Assembly (NCBI GenBank): GCA_964017045.1
Contig: OZ024804.1
Location: 20,136,537 to 20,200,536, forward strand
Direction: 5' to 3'
Length of the DNA: 64,000 nucleotides
Source of the DNA: Omphiscola glabra
Taxonomy: Eukaryota; Mollusca; Gastropoda; Lymnaeidae
Under the pieces are notes generated by a model that saw only the letters and a list, made by a program, of their open reading frames with translations, did no database searches and was not told the DNA's origin. A program made the translations under genes and the position numbers. Positions 21,720-34,139 of the stretch are shown piece by piece. The stretch's first letter is position 1, and every line of letters begins with the position of its first letter.

Positions 21720-23880
21720 GAATCGTGTGTGATCTTTGAGAAACTTTGTTTGGTTGGTTGGGGGGAGGGGATGGTAAGAGATCAATTGGTAAATTAGTTA
21801 ATGTGTTTGGTTAAAGAAAAGTAAATTAAAAAAGAAATCTGAATTGTGATTTTTTAAATACTTTTTTTTAAAACTATGGAATGATAAGATTAAAGGCTAT
21901 AGGTGTTTAATTATGAAATAGAGTTGTAAATGGAAATAGAAGTTATTCGAATGGAATAAAATATAAAATAAGTCCTCTTGTCCACAAATTGTGTTGTCAT
22001 TATCTCGAGGTATGCGTTCTCTTTACCACATACGATGTTTCCCAATGACTAAACCGTATGCGTCCTTTCTACCTAAACATGTTTGTGCTCATTTATCCAA
22101 ATTTAAGTGTCTTTGTTTCCTAACTGTATGTATATTCCTTACACCACTGAAATGACCCATCTTTGTGTACTCTAATTTCCATATGTATGATGTTTTGGGT
22201 GATGTTGGTATTGATTTTTTTAAGACAGATATTAGTGGAACAGGATATGTTTAGGCTTTTAATGAAAGGAGAGCAACAGGAAACGGAAGTTTCGGCGAGA
22301 TGCCTTTTTTCAGCAGACACAACAAAATTAGGAGAGAAAAATAATAAAATAAAAAATTTTGAATGATTTCGAAAAACGTACGTGTTGGATGATCCCGTTG
22401 TTGAAATCGATAGCGCACTTTGTTAGTTACATATGGAATCACTCTATGTTAGAGACGGAAGTTCCGTTGCTCAAAACCATAATTTTCTACCAAGACGTTC
22501 ACAATAAGTAAAATTATTTAATTATTAATTATATAATATACAAAGTTTTTTATTGATTTTTTTAATTTTATATTTTTTTAGAGAAAGAATATAAATGTAG
22601 GGGATTAGAAATCATCTAACGAGAGAGTAATTCATTTATTTAATAAGGGGCTAAATTAATTGGTTACATTTTTGACACTTGTTGAGGTATTAGTGCAATA
22701 AATGAGTGCGGAGGTGGATGCATCTAATTTGTTATAGTGTTCATCTCCGTTGAAACGGGATGACTTCTTCTGCTCAATATCCTACTACCTTCTATCCGTC
22801 TTGTATATATAATAGAAGTGGCATTTTTGGCATAAAACAAAATATAGATCGAATGTTGACTGTACATCGGAATCCGTCAATGACATAAGTCTCCTTAGGG
22901 ATGTGAATTCGTTTTTTTAAAGATTAAAAAAAATAAAGACAGATATTTTTTTATTTAAAAAAAAAAAACGGTCGTTTCCCTTATAAAACTTATGATACAC
23001 TATGATAAGTAATGCCCCTTTAATATTTTATGGCAGGCGTCTGATGTACGCAATGCAATTTATATTTTAATCTACGAGAAATGGTCGATTTCACTTTTTT
23101 GTTTTTATACGGATTGAGAGGAGCTTCGTTTTTAGCAAAGATGCGTTTTTCGTTAACCCCATCTCATGTACAATTTGAAGCTCATAAAATTTTTTGAGAA
23201 TGCGACAACAGAATCGGCGACTATGTCACATTGAAGTTAACGAAACAAGACTATCGGTTAAGCTTACTGCCATGACTCTGGTAGCCACACACGTGTTAAA
23301 CTGCTTACTGCCAATAATCTGGTAGCCACACACGTGGCAAAATGCTTGCCCCAACCAAGCAAAAAAGAGAAACTTAGATATACGTTTTGAGTTTTGCATT
23401 TCAAACTCGTTAAGAAAATATAAAGATAAAGTAGGAGAACAATTATTATTGGAGGCACAGCTCTTTTCTGTATATCTAAATATTTTACCTAAATTATATA
23501 TCTTTTTTTTAAAATTCAATTTTTGTTTAAAGGTTCTATATGTTTACTAAATTTTTCGTTAGCAAATGAATATTTTCTAATTGCATTTTTTTTGGTTATC
23601 CTTTTTTTAAAAAAAAATAATAAGTATTTTATTTGTCTTCGTTGTTATTAAATGTTTTTCAAAATTTTATTTCCAGCTTTTTTTTTTTTCTTTTTTTTTC
23701 TGTTTCCTTTACTTTTTTGTTGTTAACATTTTTAAAAGCTTTGTATTCAGTTGGATTGACACTTGGCTAGAACCTCTTAGTTGAGAAACATGAAAACAAA
23801 ATTAAATTAACCATGGGGCGCTTAAAATATAATATAGCCCGCCAAACAAGGGCGGCCACAAAAGCGTCAACTACTCATCT
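21720..23880. other. Non-coding stretch
   Basis: No gene was recognised. A ~40-bp unit (CTTACTGCCA...CTGGTAGCCACACACGTG) occurs twice in tandem at 23262-23340. Poly-T tracts lie near 23590-23700. Confidence 0.45.
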
Positions 23881-23887
23881 ATTAAAG

Positions 23888-24034
23888 CAGTGGTTCTCAA
23901 CCGTTCACAAAATTCATTTCATTGCTTCTTCGTAACTATAGAGCATATATGTTTTCAGATGGTGTCAGGTGACCCCTATAAAAAAGGTTGTGCGTCCCAC
24001 AATGGGGTCGCAACCCACGATTTGAGAACCACTC
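23888..24034. mobile_element. hAT-type MITE with perfect 8-bp target duplication
   Basis: The 147-bp element starts CAGTGGTTCTCAACCG and ends TTTGAGAACCACTC. It is flanked by TATTAAAG on both sides (23880-23887 and 24035-24042). Its ends are close to those of the 19781-19951 element, but the interior (GGTGACCCC, TGGGGTCGCAACCC) differs. Confidence 0.85.
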
Positions 24035-24044
24035 TATTAAAGTA

Positions 24045-27000
24045 ATATGATAAAACATTCTTTCATGTAAGACAGATCACAAGATTTCCAATGAGTGCTA
24101 CTCCAGGTGCAATTAACTTGGGCTTTTCGTGAATACCTTTTTGCGCTATGCATCAGCCGCTCTGTTTGCCTTGTGTTGCAATGAGCCTTAGTGCACGGAG
24201 CAGCGCTGCAGGTCTCAATCCTTTGTGGACTATTCTGGCGTGTTTGATTCAATGATAAACTTTTTTTAAATTGATTATTTCAGTGTATAATTCAAAAACA
24301 TGTTACGCCTTCCAGCGAATGGCTTGCTATGATTGAAAACTCCATAAAATATTCCTTGAGACAAGCGTTCGTCTGACAATCTCACAGCATGCGTAGCTGC
24401 GATTGGGGAGACGTGCATGTGCTCATAACTCAGAGTGTCGGACCTTGTCCTGCTGGTTGACGTCGAAGATTTTTATCAGCTTTGTCAGGTAAAAGTGGTT
24501 CATAGTGGCGTTGATAGACTGGTAATAAGGGGGGACACTGCAATCAGGTTAGCACAATAGGAAATTAGTAAAAACAAAGTAAGGTTAAACCTGAAAAAAG
24601 GAACGCAAAAAAAAACAAAACAATGAAGGTGTCAGCAGAAAGCCTTCGTCAGCGAAAAAACAGAAAAAAACAGATTGTTAAAAAAATAGCACTTAGCTGA
24701 GAAGTAGTATCCTAGAGGACAGCAAATTAATTGCCCACATTTTACATCAATAGTGTAGCAACGATGGCACACACACTTTGTAACACTTTCCATTTTTTTA
24801 TGTACAGATAACTAAAACTTGTCCATTCTCTCTTAAAATACCCCCCCCCCCCTCAACTCTTACATATATTTGCTCCTGGGTTGGCCTACTGCCTCTTCGA
24901 AACCAACCCGTACCCAACTCTATGTTTTGGATTAACAGCAATGTGTGAAAAAAAGGCTATCATGCGTGACGTGTGAATTCTTTTACAAAATTTTCTTTAG
25001 CGGGAGGTGATTATTATATTAATCACTAAAGAGCCACATGTTTTGTGAAGGACTGTCTGTCGGCCTATTGGTTTAACGCTCGCAGTGGGATGTAGAACTG
25101 TCTTTAGGCCTATTTGTTTAAAATCCGTCATATATAATACTAAATGAGAAGTTATCTTTTTTTTTGATGGTAACACTTGGACACACAGGGTATTTTCTTA
25201 AAAGAGCCGGACACGATTCAGATCTACTATTGATTATGGACAGTGTGATGCCAATGTGAGAGAAGCTGTTTAACACTATAAAAGTTTCGCCTTGCACCCT
25301 TATACGCTTGTTTTAACAGTTGGCAGTGTGCCAGTTTGTACATGCCAGTTTGTACATCGAAATAAAGACCATTTTATTATCAAATTATTGCAGGGTCTTA
25401 AGATGGCTGATAAGACCGATTCTGGCACGTGATGATTTTGCGTGTGTCTTTTTTTTTTACGTATCTGTTTTGTTCTCTATTTATTGTTTAGTTTGCTTCG
25501 TGTGGTATCTATCCTTTGAGTAAAGATGAACGCCACAATGATCAATCCTTTGTCAATTCTTTCCACGTGCCCTGAATTATATCAAAAGTTCTAGATATGC
25601 CACTAATTGATACCCTTCCAAGACGACGGTCAATTTCGTAGTGTACGCCAGACCGGAGTTCCTGAATGGTTGTCTGCGGACCAGCAGCGGACTATGCGTA
25701 TTACGATCTTCGCGAATACGTATGGTCTAATTAAAACTAAAGATCCTTAAGAAATCCGGCATCGGTCCATGGTTCAATCTGCAAACGTATATTAAAGTCC
25801 GCCAAAATTAAATGTTAGTAACCGCTGCGATACGCAACAAGAAATTAACACGTAATTAATGAGACACAAAATTGCGTAAAACTACACACACATGTGGATT
25901 GTGAATTTGATATCGCTGGCTGGCTGCACGCAAGAAAGGGTCCCGAAATAAATTTGTTTACAACATACAGTAAAAACTATGTCACAGTTTTAACTTTTGG
26001 AAGTGATATTGATATGGACACGTGACCCTCACTCGATTTAACGGGCTTAGCAGTGATAATGGATTGTAACAAAACAATTTATATTCACACCTAAAATACA
26101 CTTAGTTGCATCAATACAGAAATAGAGAAAAAATGTGTGATATAAAAGGAAAAACAATAAATTAAAATATATTGAAACTAACAAAATTAATTATTTGTTT
26201 TTTAAATGTTAATAAACATATATTTTTTAAAAACATTATTGTTTATATTTAAATAATACTATGAATTGAAAATTGAAATTTAATATAATAAGAAATATGT
26301 TCTATGAATATGTATATACATAACTCTATTTTGAGAATATCCACTTAAGTTGTCTTTCGAAGCGCTCTGAGAAAAATGGCATTATGTTGTGTTGTCATAA
26401 AAAGAAGACCTGGTTAACTGTCAAAATCGAATTAAATGTGTGCTCCTAGTAGCTCAAGAGTAGACTCATCTGCCTATAACGGCATGTGGCTTGCTTTATG
26501 TCGTCTAGGCTCTTATCTAGATAAGCAAAAACAGAGTCGTATTTCTCTAAAATCATACAGCTTCGCGTTCGCGAGGGGGCTACGACATCTTTTCTGTGCA
26601 TTAAACTATAAGTTTTCGTTATTGTTTTTGTTTTCTTTACTGTTGCAAGAAAACCTTAGACGAGGCTATTGCATGGAATGGGTTTACGAAATGCAAGTAT
26701 CGCCACACTAATGCAAACATAACAACATCAAAACATGCATATATTCTTAACCCATGTTTTCTATAAATAGTTTATTAATGCAAGTTATATTCTTCAAATA
26801 ATGTTTTTTTTTTCTTCTGAGTGTATAAAGTATTATTTATATTATAAATACATTGTATACCCATTCTAGACAATAATGTAACCTACTGTCATTGAGGAAT
26901 CTAAACTTTAACTAGATACCATCTAACTGATTTAACACATCCACTCAATCATTAATCAATCTAGATGATTGGATGATATTTAATCAGGACATTCAACAAT

Positions 27001-27085
27001 CCTTCAAAAAGGTAGTGGATAAACTAGAGAACAAAGATAGTGGATAAACTAGAGATAAAAAGGTAGTGGAAAGGTAAACTCTAAT
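24045..27085. other. Non-coding stretch; missing partner exon searched for here
   Basis: No large exon opening with the Y-[AG]-x-[LM]-C motif was found downstream of the 27.1 kb signal exon. A C-run lies near 24841-24852. One acceptor-like site (T-tract plus CAG near 24591, minus strand) leads to a frame without cysteine-module features. A short unit (GTAGTGGATAAACTAGAGA) is repeated near 27010-27070. Confidence 0.4.
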
Positions 27086-27094
27086 CAACTCAAC

Positions 27095-27252
27095 TTGATC
27101 TTTCTATAAAAAATAGAGGTGAAAATAACTTTTGGTGAAAGTGTAAAGGTCAGCGTGAATTTGATGTCCCCAGCAGCGGAAGACGCCTTGACCAACAATA
27201 TCAGAACCGCCGCTAACAGAGACAATAAACCCATTTGTACTCCTGGTAACAT
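27095..27252 (-). CDS. Orphan signal-peptide exon of the membrane protein family
   Basis: The exon starts at a strong acceptor (T-tract, CATTCGCAG) at 27263. ATG is at 27252 and it ends at 27095 with AA|GTTGAG in phase 2, the phase used by B, D and E. It encodes a signal peptide (MLPGVQMGLLSLLAAVLILL then VKASSAAG) and then GDIKFTLTFTLSPKVIFTS. This matches gene D after its own signal peptide (GDENYSFLFELTPGNVTYS). The exon's last residues, IFYRKIK, resemble the IYRDK reading at the end of the gene A signal exon. The donor GTTGAG is weaker than usual. No matching large exon was found on the minus strand between here and gene C. Joining in phase 2 to the gene C exon gives an early stop. It is either a truncated gene or one whose second exon is too diverged to recognise. 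Confidence 0.6.
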
Positions 27253-27920
27253 AACGCGTTTATCTGCGAATGGAAACAAGATGTTACCAAAAAAAAAAAA
27301 ATAATAACTTATTAATAAGTATTGATATCTGGTATGCAAGTGTCGTATTTTATAACAATGAGCAAAGAAATGTAAATAGATGTTGTTTCCCCTTTATACT
27401 TATAAGTAATAATATCATCCTTAATTTTTTTTTTTTTAAAATGGCACGCCTGTGTTGTGTAAATGACGAGAAATTAAGACGGAACAATGCAAGAACGTAA
27501 ACGCAACGTAATCACTTAAAATGTTTAAATTCTAATATTAAAGGAGAACATGTGTGGACCAATTATATGTGGAAAATTGTAAAATATATGCTTTGAGTAG
27601 AAAAGAAAGAGCCGTGATAGATTACTGTTCAAATAGCATAACTAAAACTACTTACATAACGTTAAAACGTGTTAAACGTTGCAACCACTAAAATGTGAAA
27701 TAAGTGGGAAACACTTACATTTTTATACAAAAGAATTTAAGTAAAAAAGTATATTTATATTATACAATTTTACATTGATTTAACTGGGAAATATGAAATA
27801 AACGCTACGCTCAATATGATCATCAAATACGCCTGATATTAAGACTTACCACATTTTATGAATGTGTCCAAGTAAACTAATCCAATTAATTATCAAACTA
27901 GGATTATTAAGAGAATACTT

Positions 27921-28005
27921 ACAGTGAGATGATAAGGCCTAGTGCAAACTAAGTAGCGGACGTTTAGGCCTGCTGACAACTGTGACAATGGCAGTGGTAT
28001 TTATA
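27921..28005 (-). promoter_or_regulatory. TATA box and candidate 5'UTR exon for the orphan signal exon
   Basis: A TATAAATA box lies on the minus strand at 28005-27998. About 75-85 bp downstream is a near-ideal donor, CTCACT|GTAAGTATTC, at 27921/27920. With transcription starting about 30 bp after the box, a 50-bp non-coding exon would splice to the acceptor at 27263. This matches the 5'UTR introns implied for genes B, C, D and E. Confidence 0.45.
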
Positions 28006-28592
28006 ACGGTAGGCTGTGGTCTGGACATTAATTCAACAAGCAATGTGGCAGGCATTAACCCATGATCGTTCCAGTTTAACAAACAGCTTACTGTGGACAA
28101 ACAGGTTTTGCGCATATTTAAATCCGCTCTTGCGGTTGATTGAACTTAAATATGTCACATGCAAAGTCATTATAAATGTTGCGAACTTCCTCTTTCTTTA
28201 TTCGAGTCAACTAACTATCAAACTCCAGCAGAAGTTGCATTTACTTAGCAGGCAGTTTTATAAGCTCTGTGTGTTGTCTACGTTAAAAAAAACAGCATAA
28301 TGTAGGAATTCGTCCTTCCATCCACACTGGGTGACGACAATACAAACATCACAAACAGGATTTAAACAATAGATTTCATTATTCACAGGTTCGTCAACAA
28401 TATTGCACTGTGTTCAACATGACAAGTCACAAATTATAAAAACTCCTTTGAAACAACAAACATGCCGGCCCTACATATAAAGGAAATAATGGCAGCCCTG
28501 GGAGGTTGCCCCCCTCCGTGCTACGCTCTGTAGGCCTCTGATTTCGATTCACAATCAAATGTCACTCATATCAACCATAACACAACAGTTGA

Positions 28593-28871
28593 GTGGGCCT
28601 AGGGAAAGGATTAGTTAAACGTGGGCCTAGGGAAAGGATTCGTTAAACGTGGGCCTAGGGAAAGGATTAGTTAAACGTGGGCCTAGGGAAAGGATTAGTT
28701 AAACGTGGGCCTAGGGAAAGGATTAGTTAAACGTGGGCCTAGGGAAAGGATTAGTTAAACGTGGGCCTAGGGAAAGGATTAGTTAAACGTGGGCCTAGGG
28801 AAAGGATTAGTTAAACGTGGGCCTAGGGAAAGGATTAGTTAAACGTGGGCTAAGGAAAGGATTTGTTAAAC
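28593..28871. repeat. 28-bp minisatellite, ten nearly identical copies
   Basis: The unit is GTGGGCCTAGGGAAAGGATT plus AGTTAAAC. Copies are almost identical except the last, which suggests recent expansion. Confidence 0.9.
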
Positions 28872-29264
28872 GCTTGGAGGACAACAAGAATAAAACTAGG
28901 GAAACAAATAGTTTTTAAAAAAATAAAATAACAAAAAGTAATATAATAAAACAGAAACATATTTAATTAATTAAATTAATTAGACACGGACAATCTGTGT
29001 CAACATAACAATATATGTTAAGCTTTAAAAATAATTTTACATTATACATAAGTAGACGATTTGGCACATGCTTTTATCAGTACAACAAGACACATAAATA
29101 AGGATACATTAAATTAACACAATATAACATTATATATATATACATATATCCTACCTAAAAAAGAGAGAGAGAAAATAGGAGTGGGCAAAAAAAACAGACA
29201 GAAACAAAGATGTCCCGAGCAGGAATAGATATATCTTACACATCTCTTTAATCTCTACTATCAT

Positions 29265-29451
29265 CAGTGGCGTAGCGAGCTTAACTCGCGCCTGGGGCAC
29301 AATACCTTTTTAGCGCCCCCCAAATACCCTTTTAGCGCCCCCCCCCATTCGAAAACCATACAATATTATAGTAAAATATACCATTTGGCGCCCCTTTCTG
29401 AGTAGCGCCCGGGGCATGATGCCCCCCTTGCCCCCCCTCACTACGCAACTG
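29265..29451. mobile_element. hAT-type MITE (AGTGGCGTAG family)
   Basis: The 187-bp element starts CAGTGGCGTAGCGAGC and ends CTCACTACGCAACTG. The flanks ACTATCAT and ACTATCCT (29257-29264, 29452-29459) match at 7 of 8 bases. The body contains long C-runs (GCGCCCCCC). A similar end, AGTGGCGTAC...GGGGCACC, lies at 63858-63897. Confidence 0.75.
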
Positions 29452-29459
29452 ACTATCCT

Positions 29460-30880
29460 GACTGATTCCACCCTCTGACCGATAAACGATGCTGCTGAGT
29501 GCCGTCCATTGCTTGACACGTACATAGTTATGGAACGGTTGGAGCGAATACACATTGGTATTGTTTTATTTAATTAGTGTATATCACATTTTTAAGTTCA
29601 TGATTATGTTTGTTACATTGTATTTACAGCGTGGTGAGCCCAGCCCTAGGCTGGGGTACCAGGTTTTAGAAAACTACCATAACTAATAATATATATAAGA
29701 ATGAGCTATAGGGACATAACGCCAAAGAGCCGAAAATATTTTGATACTTTCGGACTCTTAAAAACAAACATAGTTATTTTCTATTATTTTACGGAAATCG
29801 AATACATTTACATATGCAAAAAATATTTATATTTCCGCTTTCATTTTAGCAAAAGTTTAAGTATTATTATTATAAATTACAAATACATATAAAGAAACAA
29901 CTAAGGAACTATCTTAAGCATTTTATATGTGTTTAAAAGTTATGAAAAAAAAATGAAATAGAAAAAATATGATCAAAGAAATACACCATAAGCACATTTA
30001 TCGGGAAAACCTAAACATCAATTGTTGTTAATGCGTTCTTTAGCGCGTTGTCAATAAGGCGAAATAAAATTAAAATTAATTAGCTCTCAATAATCACGCA
30101 AATAACGTCATAGTGCGAATTGCCTATTTAGCCAAAGCTAAAAGTTATCTGATTTAATAAAAGAGCGTGACAAAACTGATGATGTACATTCCCCTTCTTA
30201 TAAGTAAAATTAATAAATAGCATTGAAACTTAAATACTAATTTAGCTTTGTATTTTTAATATTTAATACGTTTGTACTTTTTATTTATTCCAAAAAAAAA
30301 ACTTTAATGAAATTTATAAAGTAGTAAAAACTCTACATTTGAAAATAATTTTAATAAGAATATGCCTTTTAATTAAATGTGTGTAGAAAAACTAAATAGC
30401 CAAAATAGCATTTTTAATGCACTTATCACTGATCTAGATAAGAAATAAGCATATTAAATGAAAAAAAAAAATCTTCTGCGTAAGTAAGGGGGCTACAATC
30501 CAGTGGATGATTTATTTATTTTTTTTAAACCCTGTGTAGCCCACTATACACTATACATTCATTTTGCCCAGTGCAGCACAAGATAAGCCTCAGAATAAAT
30601 TTGATCAATAATTAACCTTCTTCGATACAATTATATCGATGGTAGGAAATTTAGTTCACGCATTTTTACTTGGATGACAATATCTTTCAATCCAATGACA
30701 ATGCAGTTGTAAAAAAAAAAAAGAAGCTATATTCTCATTTTACATATGAACATATGTTAACCAATTAAGAAAATCAATGACTTTAACAAAACATAAAAAT
30801 ATTTTCATAATTATCCCCAGGGATATCAAAACCCAATCACTTTACACAAGTGAAAATTTAATTTTAAAAATAGAGATTTT
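29460..30880. other. AT-rich non-coding stretch
   Basis: Nothing was recognised apart from short A/T runs. The 63-codon plus-strand frame at 29701-29892 is composed of AT-rich codons and looks accidental. Confidence 0.45.
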
Positions 30881-30883
30881 ATT

Positions 30884-31133
30884 AGATAGAGAGATAGAAA
30901 GACAGACAGACAGGCAGACAAATACACAGATATATGAAAGATAGATAGAGATGTACATAAAAGATAGCTAGACGGATGGATGGATGGATGGAAGGGTGGG
31001 TGGGTGAGAGGATGAATGGATGGATGGGTGGATAGATAGGTAGGTAGAAAGCTAGGTAGGCAGGCAGGTTGATAGGTAGGTAAGTAGGTAGGTAGATAGA
31101 TATGTAGGTATACATAGATGGGTAGATAGATAC
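30884..31133. repeat. Compound GATA/GATG/GGTA microsatellite
   Basis: Tetranucleotide repeats (GATA, GACA, GATG, GGTG, GGTA) in succession. Frames across it are low-complexity. Confidence 0.9.
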
Positions 31134-31285
31134 ATACCTGTTTACTCTTACAATTTTGGCGTACAATGTACGATTTTGATGTGTATACATTATATATACT
31201 GAGTGTTTTTTTTTACTTTAAGATAATGTATTGAACGATTTTGTGATGAAATTGGACGATTTTAAGGTTTTGAGTGTAAACAGGT

Positions 31286-31775
31286 CTGTAGATAGTAGCT
31301 GGATTGGTAGATAGTTAGGTAGATAGGTAGGTAGGTAGTTAGGTAGGTAGGTAGGTGGGTAGGTAGGCATGTAGATGGTAAATAGTTAGATAGGTAGATG
31401 ATATATAGATAGGTAGATAGATAGATAAACAGACAGACAGACAAACAGACAGGCAGTCAGACATAGAGACAGAAGGAGAAACAGAAAGAGAGACAGTCAG
31501 AGAGACAGACAGACAGACAGAGATGTAGACAGAGAGACAGACAGAGAGACAGACAGAGAGATAGACAGAGAGACAGACAGAGAGACAGACAGAGAGATAG
31601 ACATAGAGAGAGACAGACAGAGAGAAAGAGAGACAGGCATAGAGACAGGCAGAGACAGAGAGACAGACAGAGAGACATATAGATAGGGAGACAGACAGAA
31701 TGACAGACAGATAGGGAGACATACAGAATGACAGAGAGACAGACAGAGAGACAGACAACAGACAGACAGACAGAT
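31286..31775. repeat. Compound GGTA/GATA/GACA microsatellite
   Basis: Nearly 500 bp of GGTA, GATA, then GACA/GAGACAGA tetranucleotides. Minus-strand frames of Cys-Leu-Ser repeats are artefacts of the GACA unit. Confidence 0.9.
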
Positions 31776-31822
31776 CATCCTTGAATAAATGCAAAAAAGT
31801 TATCTTAATTCGGTAAACTATA

Positions 31823-32556
31823 TCTATACATATATAAGTATATTCCGTATGTGGATCTATACCATCAATCCAAAGTGATGAAAATTGTGTGAATTAAAAC
31901 AAAATGCAAATGTTTCTGAATTATTACACACATTTTACAATATTCCTTTTTGGGACCGTGGGCCTAAATTCCCCCCCCCCCCTTTTATGAGCTACATATA
32001 ATTTTCGTATGCGTTCCTATACCATTCATCCGATTGCGATAAAACTTTGGTAAGTTGTTGTGCGCACAAATGGTTTCTGAATTAGCTTATCCATTTTGAA
32101 GTATTCCTTTTCGGGCCGGAGCCGCAAATTATTGTTTTCTTATATGAGCAATACAAATATAATTTCAATCAGTGCTATTGCATGGGTGGCTAGAAATCAA
32201 TCAAATACAAACGACATTTCAGTTGGTGTGTGACATAAGTACAACCATTTTAAAATTTTACGTTTGGGGCCGGGGGCCTTATTTTAAAAATAATACATAT
32301 TTGAGCTATCTAAATATAATTTAAAACACAGCTACTGCGTGGGTGGATCCATCGCTACAATTGTGTGGACTAAATTTTGAAAATACATGCTTCTCACGTA
32401 GACTGCAATATGTTGAAAAAAACTTCTAAGTTATTTGTGTACGCACTAGACCGAAAAGACAAATATTTTATATTTAGAAATTACTTTAAAACTTAATTAA
32501 AACACAAACACTTTTTTCATTGAGGGGCATTGCAACGCATGCCGGGTTCTCGCTAG
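31823..32556 (+). mobile_element. Non-autonomous Helitron, 734 bp
   Basis: It begins TCTATACATATATAAG directly after an A and ends CGGGTTCTCGCTAG directly before a T, the Helitron insertion pattern. A GGCAT/ATGCC hairpin lies about 11 bp before the end. Internally, diverged ~160-bp units recur, each with a GGGCCG-GGGCC patch, an ATACCATTCATCCGATTGCG-like word and a GTTTCTGAATTAG-like word. It has no coding capacity. The 14345-14895 element shares its 3' end. Confidence 0.75.
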
Positions 32557-32559
32557 TAA

Positions 32560-34130
32560 TAATAATAATAATACCCGTAAAGAAGAAAGAAAAGGAAGTG
32601 ACATGAATTCCAATGTAAAAACCCAAACAGAAACAAGACATGGCAGTTGCTTAAAATTGTGGATTTGGTTTATTATTATTATATACTGTATATATTTTAT
32701 TATATCAACAATGTATTTTAATTGAGACAGCAGCAGCAACAACAACAACAAAGACAGAACACAATTTTTTTGATCTGGATATCTTTATTGCAGTACCTGT
32801 TCATTAAATATTTTCAATCCCTTTCGTGACGTTACATACCTTGGCTACGTCCTGTCGGCATCCTATAGAATTTTGCTTAGGCAATGTCTATAACTTCTTA
32901 TGCTTTTCACGAGTTTACTAGAATCTGAAGGTGCTCTATACAATCTTTATTTTAACTTCTTGATTTAGAACCAAGATTATCTCAAAGTTGAAAATAGTTT
33001 TTAAAATGCACATTTTCAATATTTCAAGAGTCTTGTCAGAATAGTTTTTTTTTTAAAGTTTAAATACTCTAAGTTATTATCAATCCATTCTTTTTTTTTA
33101 CTTCTAAATACGGAAACATTTAGAAGTAAATTTCAATAATATGTAGCTATAAATACTTCAGGTTTTATCTTGCCATAATGAAAGCGTGTTATTCAAAACA
33201 ATGGAAATTTTGATAAACTTGGAATATTTTTTATAAAAATATTTTTTGGTAAATAAAGTTTTTGCTTTAAATCTAATGTATAGTGTGAATAAACAAATTT
33301 ACCACACTTGAGAGTTCTAGATGTTTTCTGTTGGATATACCCTTTCCCTCCGGGAATTAGAGCATGGCTTGCGTGTAAAACTGACTGTGTCCTCGATTTA
33401 AAATCCGTTCTTGTGTTTGCAATCAACATGTCTGGATGCTTAAAAAACAACAAAAGAAAAAGAAAATTCTACAAATTCAATCATTGTATGGTAATGTACA
33501 CACTTTTCAATCCTTAGCTTGCAAATAAAGTGGAACCCTACAATAACGCGCCCGGCCATAACGCGAATTCGGATATAACATGGTCGTAACATGGCTCCCG
33601 AAATTTTGTATGTTCATTCACATGGAGGAAAAAAAATGAGAGAAAAAAAACAACAAAACAAACAAGACATTAACTTCATTTTGGGCATGAAATTAGCAAT
33701 ACCGCTAAGTGAATGGCTTTGAGATATCAAAATGACATTGAGTTCGTAGGCGCCCACACTTTTTCTAGTCATATTTCTGTAACTCTGAATTGGGGGGCGT
33801 GGGGGGGGGGTATTTTATTAAATTTTTAAAAAAAATTTTATTTATTTTTTATTTTTATTTTTTTTATTTTAAAGATTGTGTGTTTAAAAAATTATTTTTA
33901 TGTTGTTCTATTTGTACTTTTAATTAAGAATGATGTCATTGGCCATCAGGAAGTCGGTTGAAACATGACTAAAAAATCATAGAGTGCCGATGAAATGCAA
34001 GCTCGCTAAAGTGTCCGTGCGGACATTAAAAATGTTGCTGCTCTTGTTGATTGTTATAGGGAAAAGATGTAGGGAAAAGCACAACGTCATTATAACTTTA
34101 CGTTCCCTAGATATCCAAAGATGTCACTTA
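32560..34130. other. Non-coding stretch; possible Tigger-like end near 33530
   Basis: At 33530-33600 the sequence AGTGGAACCCTACAATAACG with CATAACGCG and GATATAACATGG resembles the ends of pogo/Tigger transposons; no second end was found. A G-run lies near 33793-33810. Nothing else was recognised. Confidence 0.35.
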
Positions 34131-34139
34131 AAGTGGAAG

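Noticed and set aside
24037..24252. Minus frame with several cysteines (ETCSAAPCTKAHCNTRQ)
   Set aside because: Considered as the missing head exon for the 27 kb signal exon. It has no Y-[AG]-x-[LM]-C start, no membrane segment and no acceptor in phase, and it overlaps the end of a MITE.
28593..28871. Regular repeat array resembling a CRISPR
   Set aside because: There are no unique spacers between repeats and the genome is eukaryotic; this is a minisatellite, as are the other arrays.
31339..31794. 151-codon Cys/Leu/Ser-rich minus frame
   Set aside because: It is a translation of the GACA/GATA microsatellite.
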